Source of the DNA: Pseudoalteromonas sp. 3D05
Lineage (GTDB): Bacteria; Pseudomonadota; Gammaproteobacteria; Enterobacterales; Alteromonadaceae
Direction of reading: 5' to 3'
Length of the DNA: 64,000 bases
Assembly: GCF_002723455.1 (NCBI RefSeq)
Contig: NZ_PDUS01000007.1
Location: 518 to 64,517 of the forward strand
Shown: piece after piece, positions 56,357 through 64,000 of the stretch
Position numbering within the stretch: position 1 is the stretch's first letter
How the letters are laid out: every line of letters starts with the position of its first letter
Translations under genes and position numbers: made by a program
The notes under the pieces: generated by a model
Told to the model about the DNA's origin: nothing
What the model saw: only the letters and a program-made list of their open reading frames with translations
Database searches by the model: none

Positions 56357-57394
56357 ATGATCAAAGTTTTAGTTATTGATGATTCACCCTTGATAAGGAG
56401 AATATTAACAGATATTTTGTGCGAGCCAGCCGATATGGAGGTTGTTGGGTGTGCAGCAGATCCCTATCAAGCACGAGAAATGATCAAGCAGTTAAAGCCT
56501 GATGTATTAACGCTCGATGTTGAAATGCCTAAAATGGACGGCATTAGTTTTTTAAAAAACTTAATGCGGTTACGTCCAATGCCCGTCGTTATGATCTCAA
56601 CATTAACTCAGAAAGGTTCCCCTGTTACTTTAGAGGCATTAGAGATTGGAGCTGTTGACTTTATAGCTAAGCCCACTGTCAATTTATCGGAGCAATTTAA
56701 CCAATATGCGGCGGTGCTGCAGCAAAAAGTGCGTACAGCGGCAAGCGCAAGAGTACGTCCGTGCAAACCTTCAAGTAACCAGGTTATAGAACCTAGCGTA
56801 ATTTCAAACTTTAATGTTTCTGCTATTTTAGCCATTGGCGCATCAACAGGTGGAACGGAAGCGATTAAAGAAGTGTTGATTAGAATGCCTAAAAATTGCC
56901 CTCCTATTGTAATCACACAACATATTCCACCTGTATTTAGCAGCTCGTTTGCTCTAAGAATGGATAAAACTTGCACAATTAATGTTAAAGAAGCTGAGCA
57001 TGGAGATAAGTTAGCAGCAGGTTGGGCATTCATAGCTCCAGGAGGTAAGCACCTGAGTGTAGTAAAGCGTGGTAGCCATTTAATCTGTCACTTAGATGAG
57101 TCGGCTGCTATTAATCGCCATCGCCCTGCTGTCGATGTGCTGTTTAACTCACTAGTAAACATACATCCTAAAAATACCGTGGCGGCATTACTTACAGGTA
57201 TGGGTAATGATGGCGCCAAAGGGTTATTAGCGCTCAAGGGCTGTGGGGCTTATACAATTGCACAAGATGAACTCACATCAGTCGTGTGGGGGATGCCAAA
57301 AGCGGCTATTGAATTGGGGGCTGCTGATGATGTTTTGCCACTAGAAAAAGTGGCAGAGCATCTATTGAAAAAAGCGCAAAAACAGCTTAAATAA
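56357..57394 (+). CDS. cheB: chemotaxis protein-glutamate methylesterase CheB
   Basis: A 345-residue methylesterase. The receiver domain (1-~120) has VLTLDVEMPKMDG with the phosphorylated aspartate. After a linker (~130-150), the esterase has the catalytic serine in AIGASTGGTEAI, histidine in ITQHIPPVFSSSF and aspartate in LLTGMGNDGAKG. It removes receptor methyl groups and is activated by CheA. Last gene of the cluster; a weak hairpin follows at 57397. Confidence 0.96.
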   Translation: MIKVLVIDDSPLIRRILTDILCEPADMEVVGCAADPYQAREMIKQLKPDVLTLDVEMPKMDGISFLKNLMRLRPMPVVMISTLTQKGSPVTLEALEIGAVDFIAKPTVNLSEQFNQYAAVLQQKVRTAASARVRPCKPSSNQVIEPSVISNFNVSAILAIGASTGGTEAIKEVLIRMPKNCPPIVITQHIPPVFSSSFALRMDKTCTINVKEAEHGDKLAAGWAFIAPGGKHLSVVKRGSHLICHLDESAAINRHRPAVDVLFNSLVNIHPKNTVAALLTGMGNDGAKGLLALKGCGAYTIAQDELTSVVWGMPKAAIELGAADDVLPLEKVAEHLLKKAQKQLK

Positions 57395-57396
57395 GT

Positions 57397-57426
57397 AACT
57401 TGAGCTTTATGCTCTTGGCTCAAGTT
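57397..57426. terminator. possible terminator between cheB and the deacetylase gene
   Basis: AACTTGAGC and GCTCAAGTT form a perfect 9-bp stem with a 12-nt loop, but only a weak T-tract follows on either strand. Confidence 0.45.
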
Positions 57427-57438
57427 AACCCATTTTGT

Positions 57439-58470
57439 TTACTCTGTAAGTACCCATGGTTGAGAAAACCAGTAATAGCTTCCTTTATGTGTCTTTGATG
57501 GAGCTGTGCAGTTAAACCGCGAGCGACCTAAATTTAACTTTTTAGGAGAGTTTACTTTTACTGTATCAGCTGTAACCCAATCTAGCTGAGCTTGTCCAAC
57601 ACCAGACACGTAACAGGCTAATTGACTTTTATGAAAGTCACCCATTTCAAATTGAATACTGATGATAGGTGGGTTTTCGTTAGTTACGCTATCAGAGTAT
57701 GTAAGCGCTTTAATTGTAAATGGGCGAGAGCTAAGTTTGGTTTTGAGAGTATCCAATTTGCTATAAAATCCCGATGCTGGAAAGCGTGGCAGGCGGGTAA
57801 AATCAGAGTTTACGCCAATGGCTCCTGAGTGTTGGCCAATGCCAATGAAACCAAGGCTTTTTACCAATTCTTGAAGCTGGTTATTGAACTCACCATAAGG
57901 ATAAGCTAAATATTTAAAATCATGACCAATTTCCTCTTTAATGCGCTTTTGCGAAAATAAAATATCGTCTTTTATTCGTGCTTTCCATTGCGCGTCGTTT
58001 TCACCACTTTGGCGTTGGTGCAGGTAATCGTGCTGTGAGCTGTGATTGCTGATCAGCGCCCCTTTTTTGGCAAGCTCTCTAAGTTTATCCCAGCCCATAA
58101 CATACCCTTTGCCTTCATCAATCAATTTTGGGTTTACAAAAATGGTATAAGGGTAATTAAATGCTTCAAGTATAGGAGCGGCTTGGTCATAATTGTTGTT
58201 GTAACCATCATCAAAAGTAATTGCGACCGTTTTATCAGGTAAGCTTTTGCCTTGTTGTAAAGAGTTTACTAATTCATTTAATGGAATCACATTAAAGTCA
58301 TGTTGTTTAAGGTAGCTTAAATGGGCTTCAAAGTTTTTAGCACTGATGCTAGTAACTGCGGGCAGCGTTTCGCTAACATGATGATACTGTAAAATAATTG
58401 CGCTTTTTACAGAAAACGATAGGTAAAAAAGGATAAATAAAACACAGTGAAACAATTTCTTAAAGTTCAT
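57439..58470 (-). CDS. exported polysaccharide deacetylase
   Basis: A 343-residue exported NodB-fold carbohydrate esterase. The signal peptide ends SVKSA (residue ~22). The metal motif is VAITFDDGYNNN (DD, ~90-91) with the HxxxxH of LISNHSSQHDYLH (~140) and RLPRFP further on. The start resembles PgaB/HmsF-type enzymes (AIILQYHHVSETLPAVTSIS). The C-terminal ~90 residues form a separate beta domain. ATG 58470 fits the signal peptide better than 58482. Its 5' end overlaps that of the divergent transporter gene. Confidence 0.9.
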   Translation of the reverse strand: MNFKKLFHCVLFILFYLSFSVKSAIILQYHHVSETLPAVTSISAKNFEAHLSYLKQHDFNVIPLNELVNSLQQGKSLPDKTVAITFDDGYNNNYDQAAPILEAFNYPYTIFVNPKLIDEGKGYVMGWDKLRELAKKGALISNHSSQHDYLHQRQSGENDAQWKARIKDDILFSQKRIKEEIGHDFKYLAYPYGEFNNQLQELVKSLGFIGIGQHSGAIGVNSDFTRLPRFPASGFYSKLDTLKTKLSSRPFTIKALTYSDSVTNENPPIISIQFEMGDFHKSQLACYVSGVGQAQLDWVTADTVKVNSPKKLNLGRSRFNCTAPSKTHKGSYYWFSQPWVLTE

Positions 58471-59781
58471 AAAGCACACCATAAAAGCTTGTTGTTATTA
58501 GCGGGTCCGATGATCTTATCAAATATAACCGTGCCACTGTTAGGAATAGTTGATACGGCTGTCATTGGGCATTTAGGGAGTGCGCATTATCTAGCAGGTA
58601 TAGCACTGGGCGCGACAGTCATTTCATTATTGTTTTGGCTGGCAGGCTTCTTAAGAATGAGTACCACAGGCTTGGTTGCTCAAGCGTATGGCAGTCAGGA
58701 TAAAGCACTGCTGGCAAGCTTATTAAAACGCAGTTTATTGTTAGCCCTTGTTGTTGCGTTTACTTTACTTGCTGCATCACCGTGGATAAAAGATTTAATT
58801 GCGTATTTATCAGGGTCCAGTGATGCAGTGCTAGAGCAGGCGTATATTTATTTTGATATTCGTATTTTTAGTGCGCCTGCTGCGTTATGTAATTTGGTTT
58901 TATTGGCGTGGATGTTGGGCGTGCATTACGGCCGAGGCCCTTTTTATTTACTGTTAGCAACTAATATTACTAATATTGTGCTCGACATTTATTTCGTTGT
59001 TTACTTAGATTGGCAAGTGGCGGGCGCAGCATGGGCCTCAGTGATTGCAGATTATACCGCGTTCATATTTGCTGCTGTTTTGGTTTTAAATTTAGCCGCT
59101 AAAAAGTCGGTGCCATTGTTTATTAGTGGTTGGTTTAGTGCTTCGCAGATGGTGGCATTACTAAGTTTAAACCGTGATATTTTTATTCGCTCTCTTATTT
59201 TGCAGTTGTGTTTTAGCTTTATGACCTTTTATGCGGCGCGTATAGGCGATATAACCTTGGCTGCAAATGCCGTATTGCTTAACTTTTTAATGCTGGTGAG
59301 CTTTGCTCTTGACGGAGTTGCTTATGCAAGCGAGGCAAAGGTCGGTCAAGCTAAGGGTCAAAATAGTGAACGCAAAATACACTTATGGGTTAAAGTTAGT
59401 TTATTTTGGGGAGCAATGTTTGCTTTAGCATATAGTGTATTCTTTGCCTTATTAGGACAGCACATTATCGCTTTACTAACTGATGTACCTGAGGTTATTG
59501 CTACCGCTACACTGTACTTGCCTTGGCTTGTCGTGTTGCCCGTTGCGGCAATGAGTTGTTTTTTATTTGATGGTGTATTTGTTGGGTTAACGCGAGCAAA
59601 AGACATGCGCAATAGTATGTTATTGTCAGCGAGTGTCGGCTTTGCGGGTGTATTTTTGGTTTTTCACTCTTGGCAAAATCATGGTTTATGGCTAGCAATG
59701 ACCTGCTTTATGCTCTTAAGAGGTATTACATTAATTGTACGTTATAGGCAGCTAAAGAAAGCGGGGCGCTTACTTTACTAA
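58447..59781 (+). CDS. MATE-family efflux transporter, DinF type
   Basis: A 444-residue transporter with twelve membrane helices, of the DinF subgroup of MATE drug/sodium antiporters. LAGPMILSNITVPLLGIVDTAVIGHLGSAHYLAGIALGATVISLLFWLAGFLRMSTTGLVAQAYG follows the Escherichia coli DinF pattern closely (only key parts are quoted: VDTAVIGHL, FLRMSTTGL, DGVFVGLTRAKDMRNSM). The GTG start at 58447 has only a distant AAGGA; a TTG a few codons on is possible. It is divergent from the deacetylase gene with a ~24-bp overlap. In Escherichia coli dinF is SOS-linked to lexA; here it is not. Confidence 0.85.
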   Translation: MKQFLKVHKAHHKSLLLLAGPMILSNITVPLLGIVDTAVIGHLGSAHYLAGIALGATVISLLFWLAGFLRMSTTGLVAQAYGSQDKALLASLLKRSLLLALVVAFTLLAASPWIKDLIAYLSGSSDAVLEQAYIYFDIRIFSAPAALCNLVLLAWMLGVHYGRGPFYLLLATNITNIVLDIYFVVYLDWQVAGAAWASVIADYTAFIFAAVLVLNLAAKKSVPLFISGWFSASQMVALLSLNRDIFIRSLILQLCFSFMTFYAARIGDITLAANAVLLNFLMLVSFALDGVAYASEAKVGQAKGQNSERKIHLWVKVSLFWGAMFALAYSVFFALLGQHIIALLTDVPEVIATATLYLPWLVVLPVAAMSCFLFDGVFVGLTRAKDMRNSMLLSASVGFAGVFLVFHSWQNHGLWLAMTCFMLLRGITLIVRYRQLKKAGRLLY

Positions 59782-59888
59782 GTATTCAATACGGGTAACT
59801 TTGCTTTAATCACATTTAATTACGTGTGTAAATAAAAAGTATCGGCTAAGCTTTACCTATATGGAATGAGTAGAGTAAAGGGTTTTTG

Positions 59889-62800
59889 ATGCGGTTAAAG
59901 CTAGGGTTTTTACTTGGTGTATTAATCTTACTCAAATTAAGTAATGCCTTAGCGGCTTTTGAGCATTACACAATAGAAGATGGCTTGTCTCAAAGTATAG
60001 TGTTTAGCATAGAGCAAGATGAACTTGGTTTTATGTGGTTTGCAACACAAGATGGTTTAAACCGTTTTGATGGGGACCGTTTCGAAGTGTTTAAGGCTTC
60101 GGATAAAAATAGTAATTCGTTGGCAAACAATTACATTTACCCATTATCCCTAGATAATCAAAATCAGTTAGTTATTGGCACGCGCTATGGGGGGGTTAAT
60201 CAGTTAAACTTATTTAATTACGCTTTTTCTACTCCTTTGTTAAATGAAAAGCGCATTACTGCACTACTCCTTTATGAAAAATGGCTGTTTGTTGGTACGT
60301 TTGACGGTGTTGTGTATCGTATAAACCGTGACTCATCAAAAATTGATACGCTCGTCGATAATCTAAAAAAGCCGATTTACGCACTTGAAAAAATAGATAA
60401 TATTCTATGGATTGGCAGTAATGGTAGCGGTTTAACCCACTATGATTTACAAACCGACACCTTATTGCCTACTATGTTAGAAGACATCTTTAAAGCTGAG
60501 CCTATCTATCCAAGTATTTATGCCATTAAGCAAGATGCTAATGCTCACGTATGGATTGCAACCCAAGGAGGCGGCGCTTATAAAATCGATTTAACAAAAC
60601 GGATATTTACCAATTGGCGCCATGGTGAACAAGATTTTGAGAGCATTTCAAGTAACCAAATCCGTGATATTGAATTCGATGAGCAAGGCCGAACTTGGTT
60701 TGCAACACGTGGTGGTGGTGTCAGTATTTATCACCAGCAAACACAGCGCTTCACTCATTTAAAACATGACCCTTTTGATCGCTACAGCTTAGCGCATAAT
60801 CGTGTGTACAGTGTATTTAAAGATCAATCAGGTATTATGTGGTTTGGTACAGCGAATGGTATTAGCAAGTTAGATCCAGCCTCGTTGAGCTTTACTAAAT
60901 TACGTAAACCAGCCCCTTTATCCAGCAATGATGCTTGGGCTCTTCATGAAGACTCTAAGCAGCGGCTGTGGTATGGGAGTTGGGGGGCCGGTATTGATAT
61001 CCTTGATAAAAACTTTAACCGTGTAGACCACCTAGATAAGCATTCATCCCCAATAGCATTATCAAGCAACGCAATCAAAGTCATTACCCAAGATGGGTTA
61101 GGCAATACGTGGATTGGAACGTGGGAGCGCGGCATTAATGTTATCACCAAACAAGGTGAATTGATCGCCTATCATGCAGAGGAGGGGGAGCATGGGTTGT
61201 ATGAGAATAGTATCTATAGCTTATTAGCCGATAGTAACAACAATGTATGGGTGGGAACGAATGGTGGGGGGTTATTCAAATTTGATATTCAATCGCAAAA
61301 ATTTATTAGCTACAGTAAGCCGCAACCCAATACAACTTTGCTCATTGATGCCCCAAGAGTGACCAGCCTTTATCACGGGCAAAATAATGAGCTTTGGATT
61401 GCGACAGATGGCTTTGGTGCTTATAAGTATAATACCGAGTTAGATTCCCTCTCCCATTTTACAAAGCGTCCTTCAGGCGAAGGGTTAAGCCACAATACAG
61501 TTCGAGCATTCTTACTACGTGATAATGGAGATATGTGGCTGGCAACCTCTAATGGGGTCAATATTATAAAAGCAGGCACAGGGCAAATTACACACATCGG
61601 GTTGGATGATGGCTTACCTAACCAAGTTGTATATGGTTTGGTTGCACAAGGCGAGGAATCGGTTTGGCTCAGTACTAACAATGGCCTTGCTAAAGTTAAT
61701 AGCTCGACTGGCCTCATTAGGCACTTTAAAGCAAAAGATGGCATTCAAGGAAATGAGTTTAATGCAGGGGCGTATCTCAAAACGCGGCAAGGAAAAGTCA
61801 TTTTTGGCGGAACACAAGGCCTAACCGTTTTTTCGTCCGATGAATACCAACCTCAACTACCTGCTAAACTAGCATTAACCAAGCTAAAGTTTGATGACCA
61901 GCCTCTACGCAACAGCATGGGTAGCCAATTAGGTATGCATTATGAGGTTGAGAAAAATCGTCAACTGGAGATCCCTCACTCAGTAAAGCGTATTTCGCTT
62001 GCCGTTAACCTTTTGCACTTCTCAGAACCTAAAACCAATGTCTATCGCTATCGATTAATTGGCTTTGAACAACAATGGCGTTCAGCGAAAGGAGCAAGCC
62101 TTTCGATTGATTATACAAATTTACCGGCAGGAAATTATCAGCTTGTTGTTGAAGCAAATTCACATTTAGGTGGGAAAGCACTCGCTCCGTTGATGTTAAA
62201 CCTACATGTACTTACTCCGTGGTGGCAAAGCTCATTGGCTTATTTTATTTATTGCCTCTTGTGTGCAATATTTGTTTGGATATGTATTAGTCTATGGACA
62301 CAGCGATTACGTAATCAAAAGAGTGAACTAGAGCGTTGCGTGGTATTAAGAACCCAAGAGATTGAGTCGCAAAAGTCAGTGATTGAAAAGCAAGCTACTG
62401 CGCTTGGGCACACGTTAGAAAGCAAAGTTCGCTTTTTTACTCATGCATCTCATGAACTACGAACCCCGCTTAGCTTGCTTGTTGCACCAACACAGGCATT
62501 GTTAACGAATGAGAGTAACCCTAATAAAAGAGCTAATCTGGATTTAATTTTGCGCAATTCACGACGGCTAGAGGGATTAGTAGATAAGTTACTTACGTTA
62601 ACGCGCTTTGATCAAAGCAATGATGAAGAACTAAAAACTATTTCATTGTCGGCAATAGCCAGAGAGGTTGCTGAGCAGTTTAGTGTGTTAGGTGAGCAAG
62701 GTATTGTGTTCGAATATGATATTGAAGAAGCTCTTTATATCCACGCTAGCAGAGAAGGGTTAATCACAATATTTAATAACCTGCTAAGCAATGCATTCAA

Positions 62801-63902
62801 ATTTACTACACAAGGCAGAGTTGAGTTAAAGGTTTATGCTTTGCAGCAACAGGCAGTAATAGAGTTTAAAGACACTGGACGGGGTATTGCTGAGGTGGAA
62901 GCCAGTAAAGTCTATGATTTGTTCTACCGAACAGCAGGCAATACAAATGTAGAAGGCAGCGGTGTAGGCTTATCTATTGTTAAAAAGCTCGTAGATAAAT
63001 ACGCTGGACAAATTGAGCTACAAAGTACATTGCTCAAAGGCACTCAATTTAGTGTTAAATTCGCTCTGGTTTGTGCTCCTAAGCAATTGCAAAGTCAACA
63101 TAATCTTCAAATCAAAACTAAGCAACATCTTAACGAAGATGATTTGGCAACCGTGTTAGTTGCTGAAGATAATGATGAATTAAGGCATTACCTTTACAAT
63201 GAGTTAGCTGCTAAATATCAAGTGCTGATGGCCAGTAATGGTAAAGTTGCGATGGAATTAATGCAAAAGCATGTACCTGATTTATTAATTACAGATTTGA
63301 TGATGCCAAAAATGGACGGATTTGCTCTATTAAAAGAAGCGCATAACTGTCGTATTACTTGCCATATTCCGGCTATTATTTTAACCGCTAAAGGCGATCA
63401 CGAAAGCCGCTTAAAAGGACTTAATCATTTTGCGCTCGATGTCATTACTAAGCCTTTTGACCGTGATGAACTATTGGTTAAAGTCGATAATTGGATTGCA
63501 TGGATAAATACATATCATCAACATACTCCACATGAGATTCAAGCTGAATCAACAAAAAGTGGTACGGTGAATCGAGATCCCAAAGACACACAATTATTAG
63601 TTAATTTAAATGCGTTTCTAGATCTACATTACTCGGATACGCAGCTGACGGTGCCACGTTGCGCAAAAGAGTTAGCGCTTAGTGAACGTCAATTTCAGCG
63701 AAAATTGAAAGTGCTTATTAACCTTTCCCCAACTGAGTTCATCCGAGATTTTCGTCTTACTAAGGCTGCAGACTTATTACTGCAGGGTCGGCAGATAAAT
63801 TTAGTAATAGAAGATGTCGGTTTTACCTCGCGTTCTTATTTTTCTAAGGCCTTTAAAGCTAAATATGGGATGACAGCAAAGGAATATCAGTTATCTAATT
63901 AG
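59889..63902 (+). CDS. hybrid two-component regulator (reg_prop/Y_Y_Y sensor, kinase, receiver, AraC HTH)
   Basis: A 1337-residue one-protein two-component system. After a signal peptide, two seven-bladed reg_prop propellers (about residues 25-680; repeated GLGFMWFATQDGLNRFDG-like units) and a Y_Y_Y domain (~715-765) sit in the periplasm. One membrane helix is at ~780-803. HisKA has HASHELRTPLS (~851), the ATPase has FNNLLSNAFKFT and GSGVGLSIVKKLV, the receiver has LLITDLMMPKMDG (~1133), and an AraC helix-turn-helix ends it (~1250-1337). This layout controls glycan-use loci in marine bacteria. Targets probably lie beyond 64000. ATG 59889 has AAGGG upstream. Confidence 0.94.
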   Translation: MRLKLGFLLGVLILLKLSNALAAFEHYTIEDGLSQSIVFSIEQDELGFMWFATQDGLNRFDGDRFEVFKASDKNSNSLANNYIYPLSLDNQNQLVIGTRYGGVNQLNLFNYAFSTPLLNEKRITALLLYEKWLFVGTFDGVVYRINRDSSKIDTLVDNLKKPIYALEKIDNILWIGSNGSGLTHYDLQTDTLLPTMLEDIFKAEPIYPSIYAIKQDANAHVWIATQGGGAYKIDLTKRIFTNWRHGEQDFESISSNQIRDIEFDEQGRTWFATRGGGVSIYHQQTQRFTHLKHDPFDRYSLAHNRVYSVFKDQSGIMWFGTANGISKLDPASLSFTKLRKPAPLSSNDAWALHEDSKQRLWYGSWGAGIDILDKNFNRVDHLDKHSSPIALSSNAIKVITQDGLGNTWIGTWERGINVITKQGELIAYHAEEGEHGLYENSIYSLLADSNNNVWVGTNGGGLFKFDIQSQKFISYSKPQPNTTLLIDAPRVTSLYHGQNNELWIATDGFGAYKYNTELDSLSHFTKRPSGEGLSHNTVRAFLLRDNGDMWLATSNGVNIIKAGTGQITHIGLDDGLPNQVVYGLVAQGEESVWLSTNNGLAKVNSSTGLIRHFKAKDGIQGNEFNAGAYLKTRQGKVIFGGTQGLTVFSSDEYQPQLPAKLALTKLKFDDQPLRNSMGSQLGMHYEVEKNRQLEIPHSVKRISLAVNLLHFSEPKTNVYRYRLIGFEQQWRSAKGASLSIDYTNLPAGNYQLVVEANSHLGGKALAPLMLNLHVLTPWWQSSLAYFIYCLLCAIFVWICISLWTQRLRNQKSELERCVVLRTQEIESQKSVIEKQATALGHTLESKVRFFTHASHELRTPLSLLVAPTQALLTNESNPNKRANLDLILRNSRRLEGLVDKLLTLTRFDQSNDEELKTISLSAIAREVAEQFSVLGEQGIVFEYDIEEALYIHASREGLITIFNNLLSNAFKFTTQGRVELKVYALQQQAVIEFKDTGRGIAEVEASKVYDLFYRTAGNTNVEGSGVGLSIVKKLVDKYAGQIELQSTLLKGTQFSVKFALVCAPKQLQSQHNLQIKTKQHLNEDDLATVLVAEDNDELRHYLYNELAAKYQVLMASNGKVAMELMQKHVPDLLITDLMMPKMDGFALLKEAHNCRITCHIPAIILTAKGDHESRLKGLNHFALDVITKPFDRDELLVKVDNWIAWINTYHQHTPHEIQAESTKSGTVNRDPKDTQLLVNLNAFLDLHYSDTQLTVPRCAKELALSERQFQRKLKVLINLSPTEFIRDFRLTKAADLLLQGRQINLVIEDVGFTSRSYFSKAFKAKYGMTAKEYQLSN

Positions 63903-64000
63903 TTGAAAGTTATTACTTTGTCGTGTGAGGAGACAAATTGGTCGGATATGGACGCTGTTTTTTTTGCGTCTTGCGGTATGCTTTGTTCATCCTTTTTAGC

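Overview
The window looks like chromosomal DNA of a marine gammaproteobacterium of the order Alteromonadales, most likely Pseudoalteromonas. This is inferred from the AT-rich composition, the core gene set (FabR/SthA/desaturase, LeuABCD, YheSTU, SlyX/FkpA/YheV, LexA, caa3 oxidase, UspB-free neighbourhoods) and palindromic small repeats typical of this order. No rRNA, tRNA, CRISPR array, prophage, transposase or plasmid gene is visible. Almost everything is housekeeping or widely conserved accessory metabolism.

Layout. 0-7 kb: alpha/beta hydrolase, small lipoprotein, M19 dipeptidase, a small barrel-like outer membrane protein, a LytS/LytTR two-component pair, and yheU-yheT. 7-13 kb: a 48-residue DUF3149 membrane protein (7203-7349) behind two FNR-type boxes, the ABC-F protein YheS with its TIGR02444 partner, YheV, SlyX, a WD40 lipoprotein, an FkpA-type isomerase and Rsd. 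13-18 kb: hemE, then a fatty-acid desaturase and transhydrogenase sthA divergent from fabR, with a perfect palindrome in front of the desaturase. 18-23 kb: leuABCD preceded by a leader peptide with seven Leu codons and an attenuator. 23-28 kb: a large lipoprotein, small envelope or unknown proteins, a TerB-like protein and an FMN reductase divergent from a LysR regulator. 29-34 kb: NorR divergent from a sigma-54 promoter driving a small membrane protein, NnrS and flavohemoglobin Hmp (nitric-oxide defence). 34-40 kb: S41 protease, endonuclease I, PepSY protein, hotdog thioesterase, a barrel protein and lexA with two SOS boxes. 40-48.5 kb: a complete aa3/caa3 cytochrome c oxidase operon with its assembly factors (coxB-coxA-ctaG-coxC-surf1-orf-ctaA-ctaB-sco). 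48.5-57.4 kb: a chemosensory cluster (STAS-cheY-cheA-cheW-MCP-cheR-cheD-cheB) whose soluble multi-PAS receptor ends in a CheR/CheB tether. 57.4-64 kb: polysaccharide deacetylase, DinF-type MATE transporter and a 1337-residue hybrid two-component regulator.

The most interesting material lies between the genes: the FNR-controlled DUF3149 micro-gene, the leu attenuator, an orphan promoter-plus-terminator pair that could make a ~127-nt RNA (13292-13418), the NorR/sigma-54 architecture, two non-autonomous inverted-repeat elements sharing a core, and several convergent gene pairs whose stop codons abut or overlap. I did not find a convincing wholly new multi-gene system. Starts were adjusted where ribosome-binding sites or family alignment argued for it; all family names come from recognition of motifs by eye, not from a database search.
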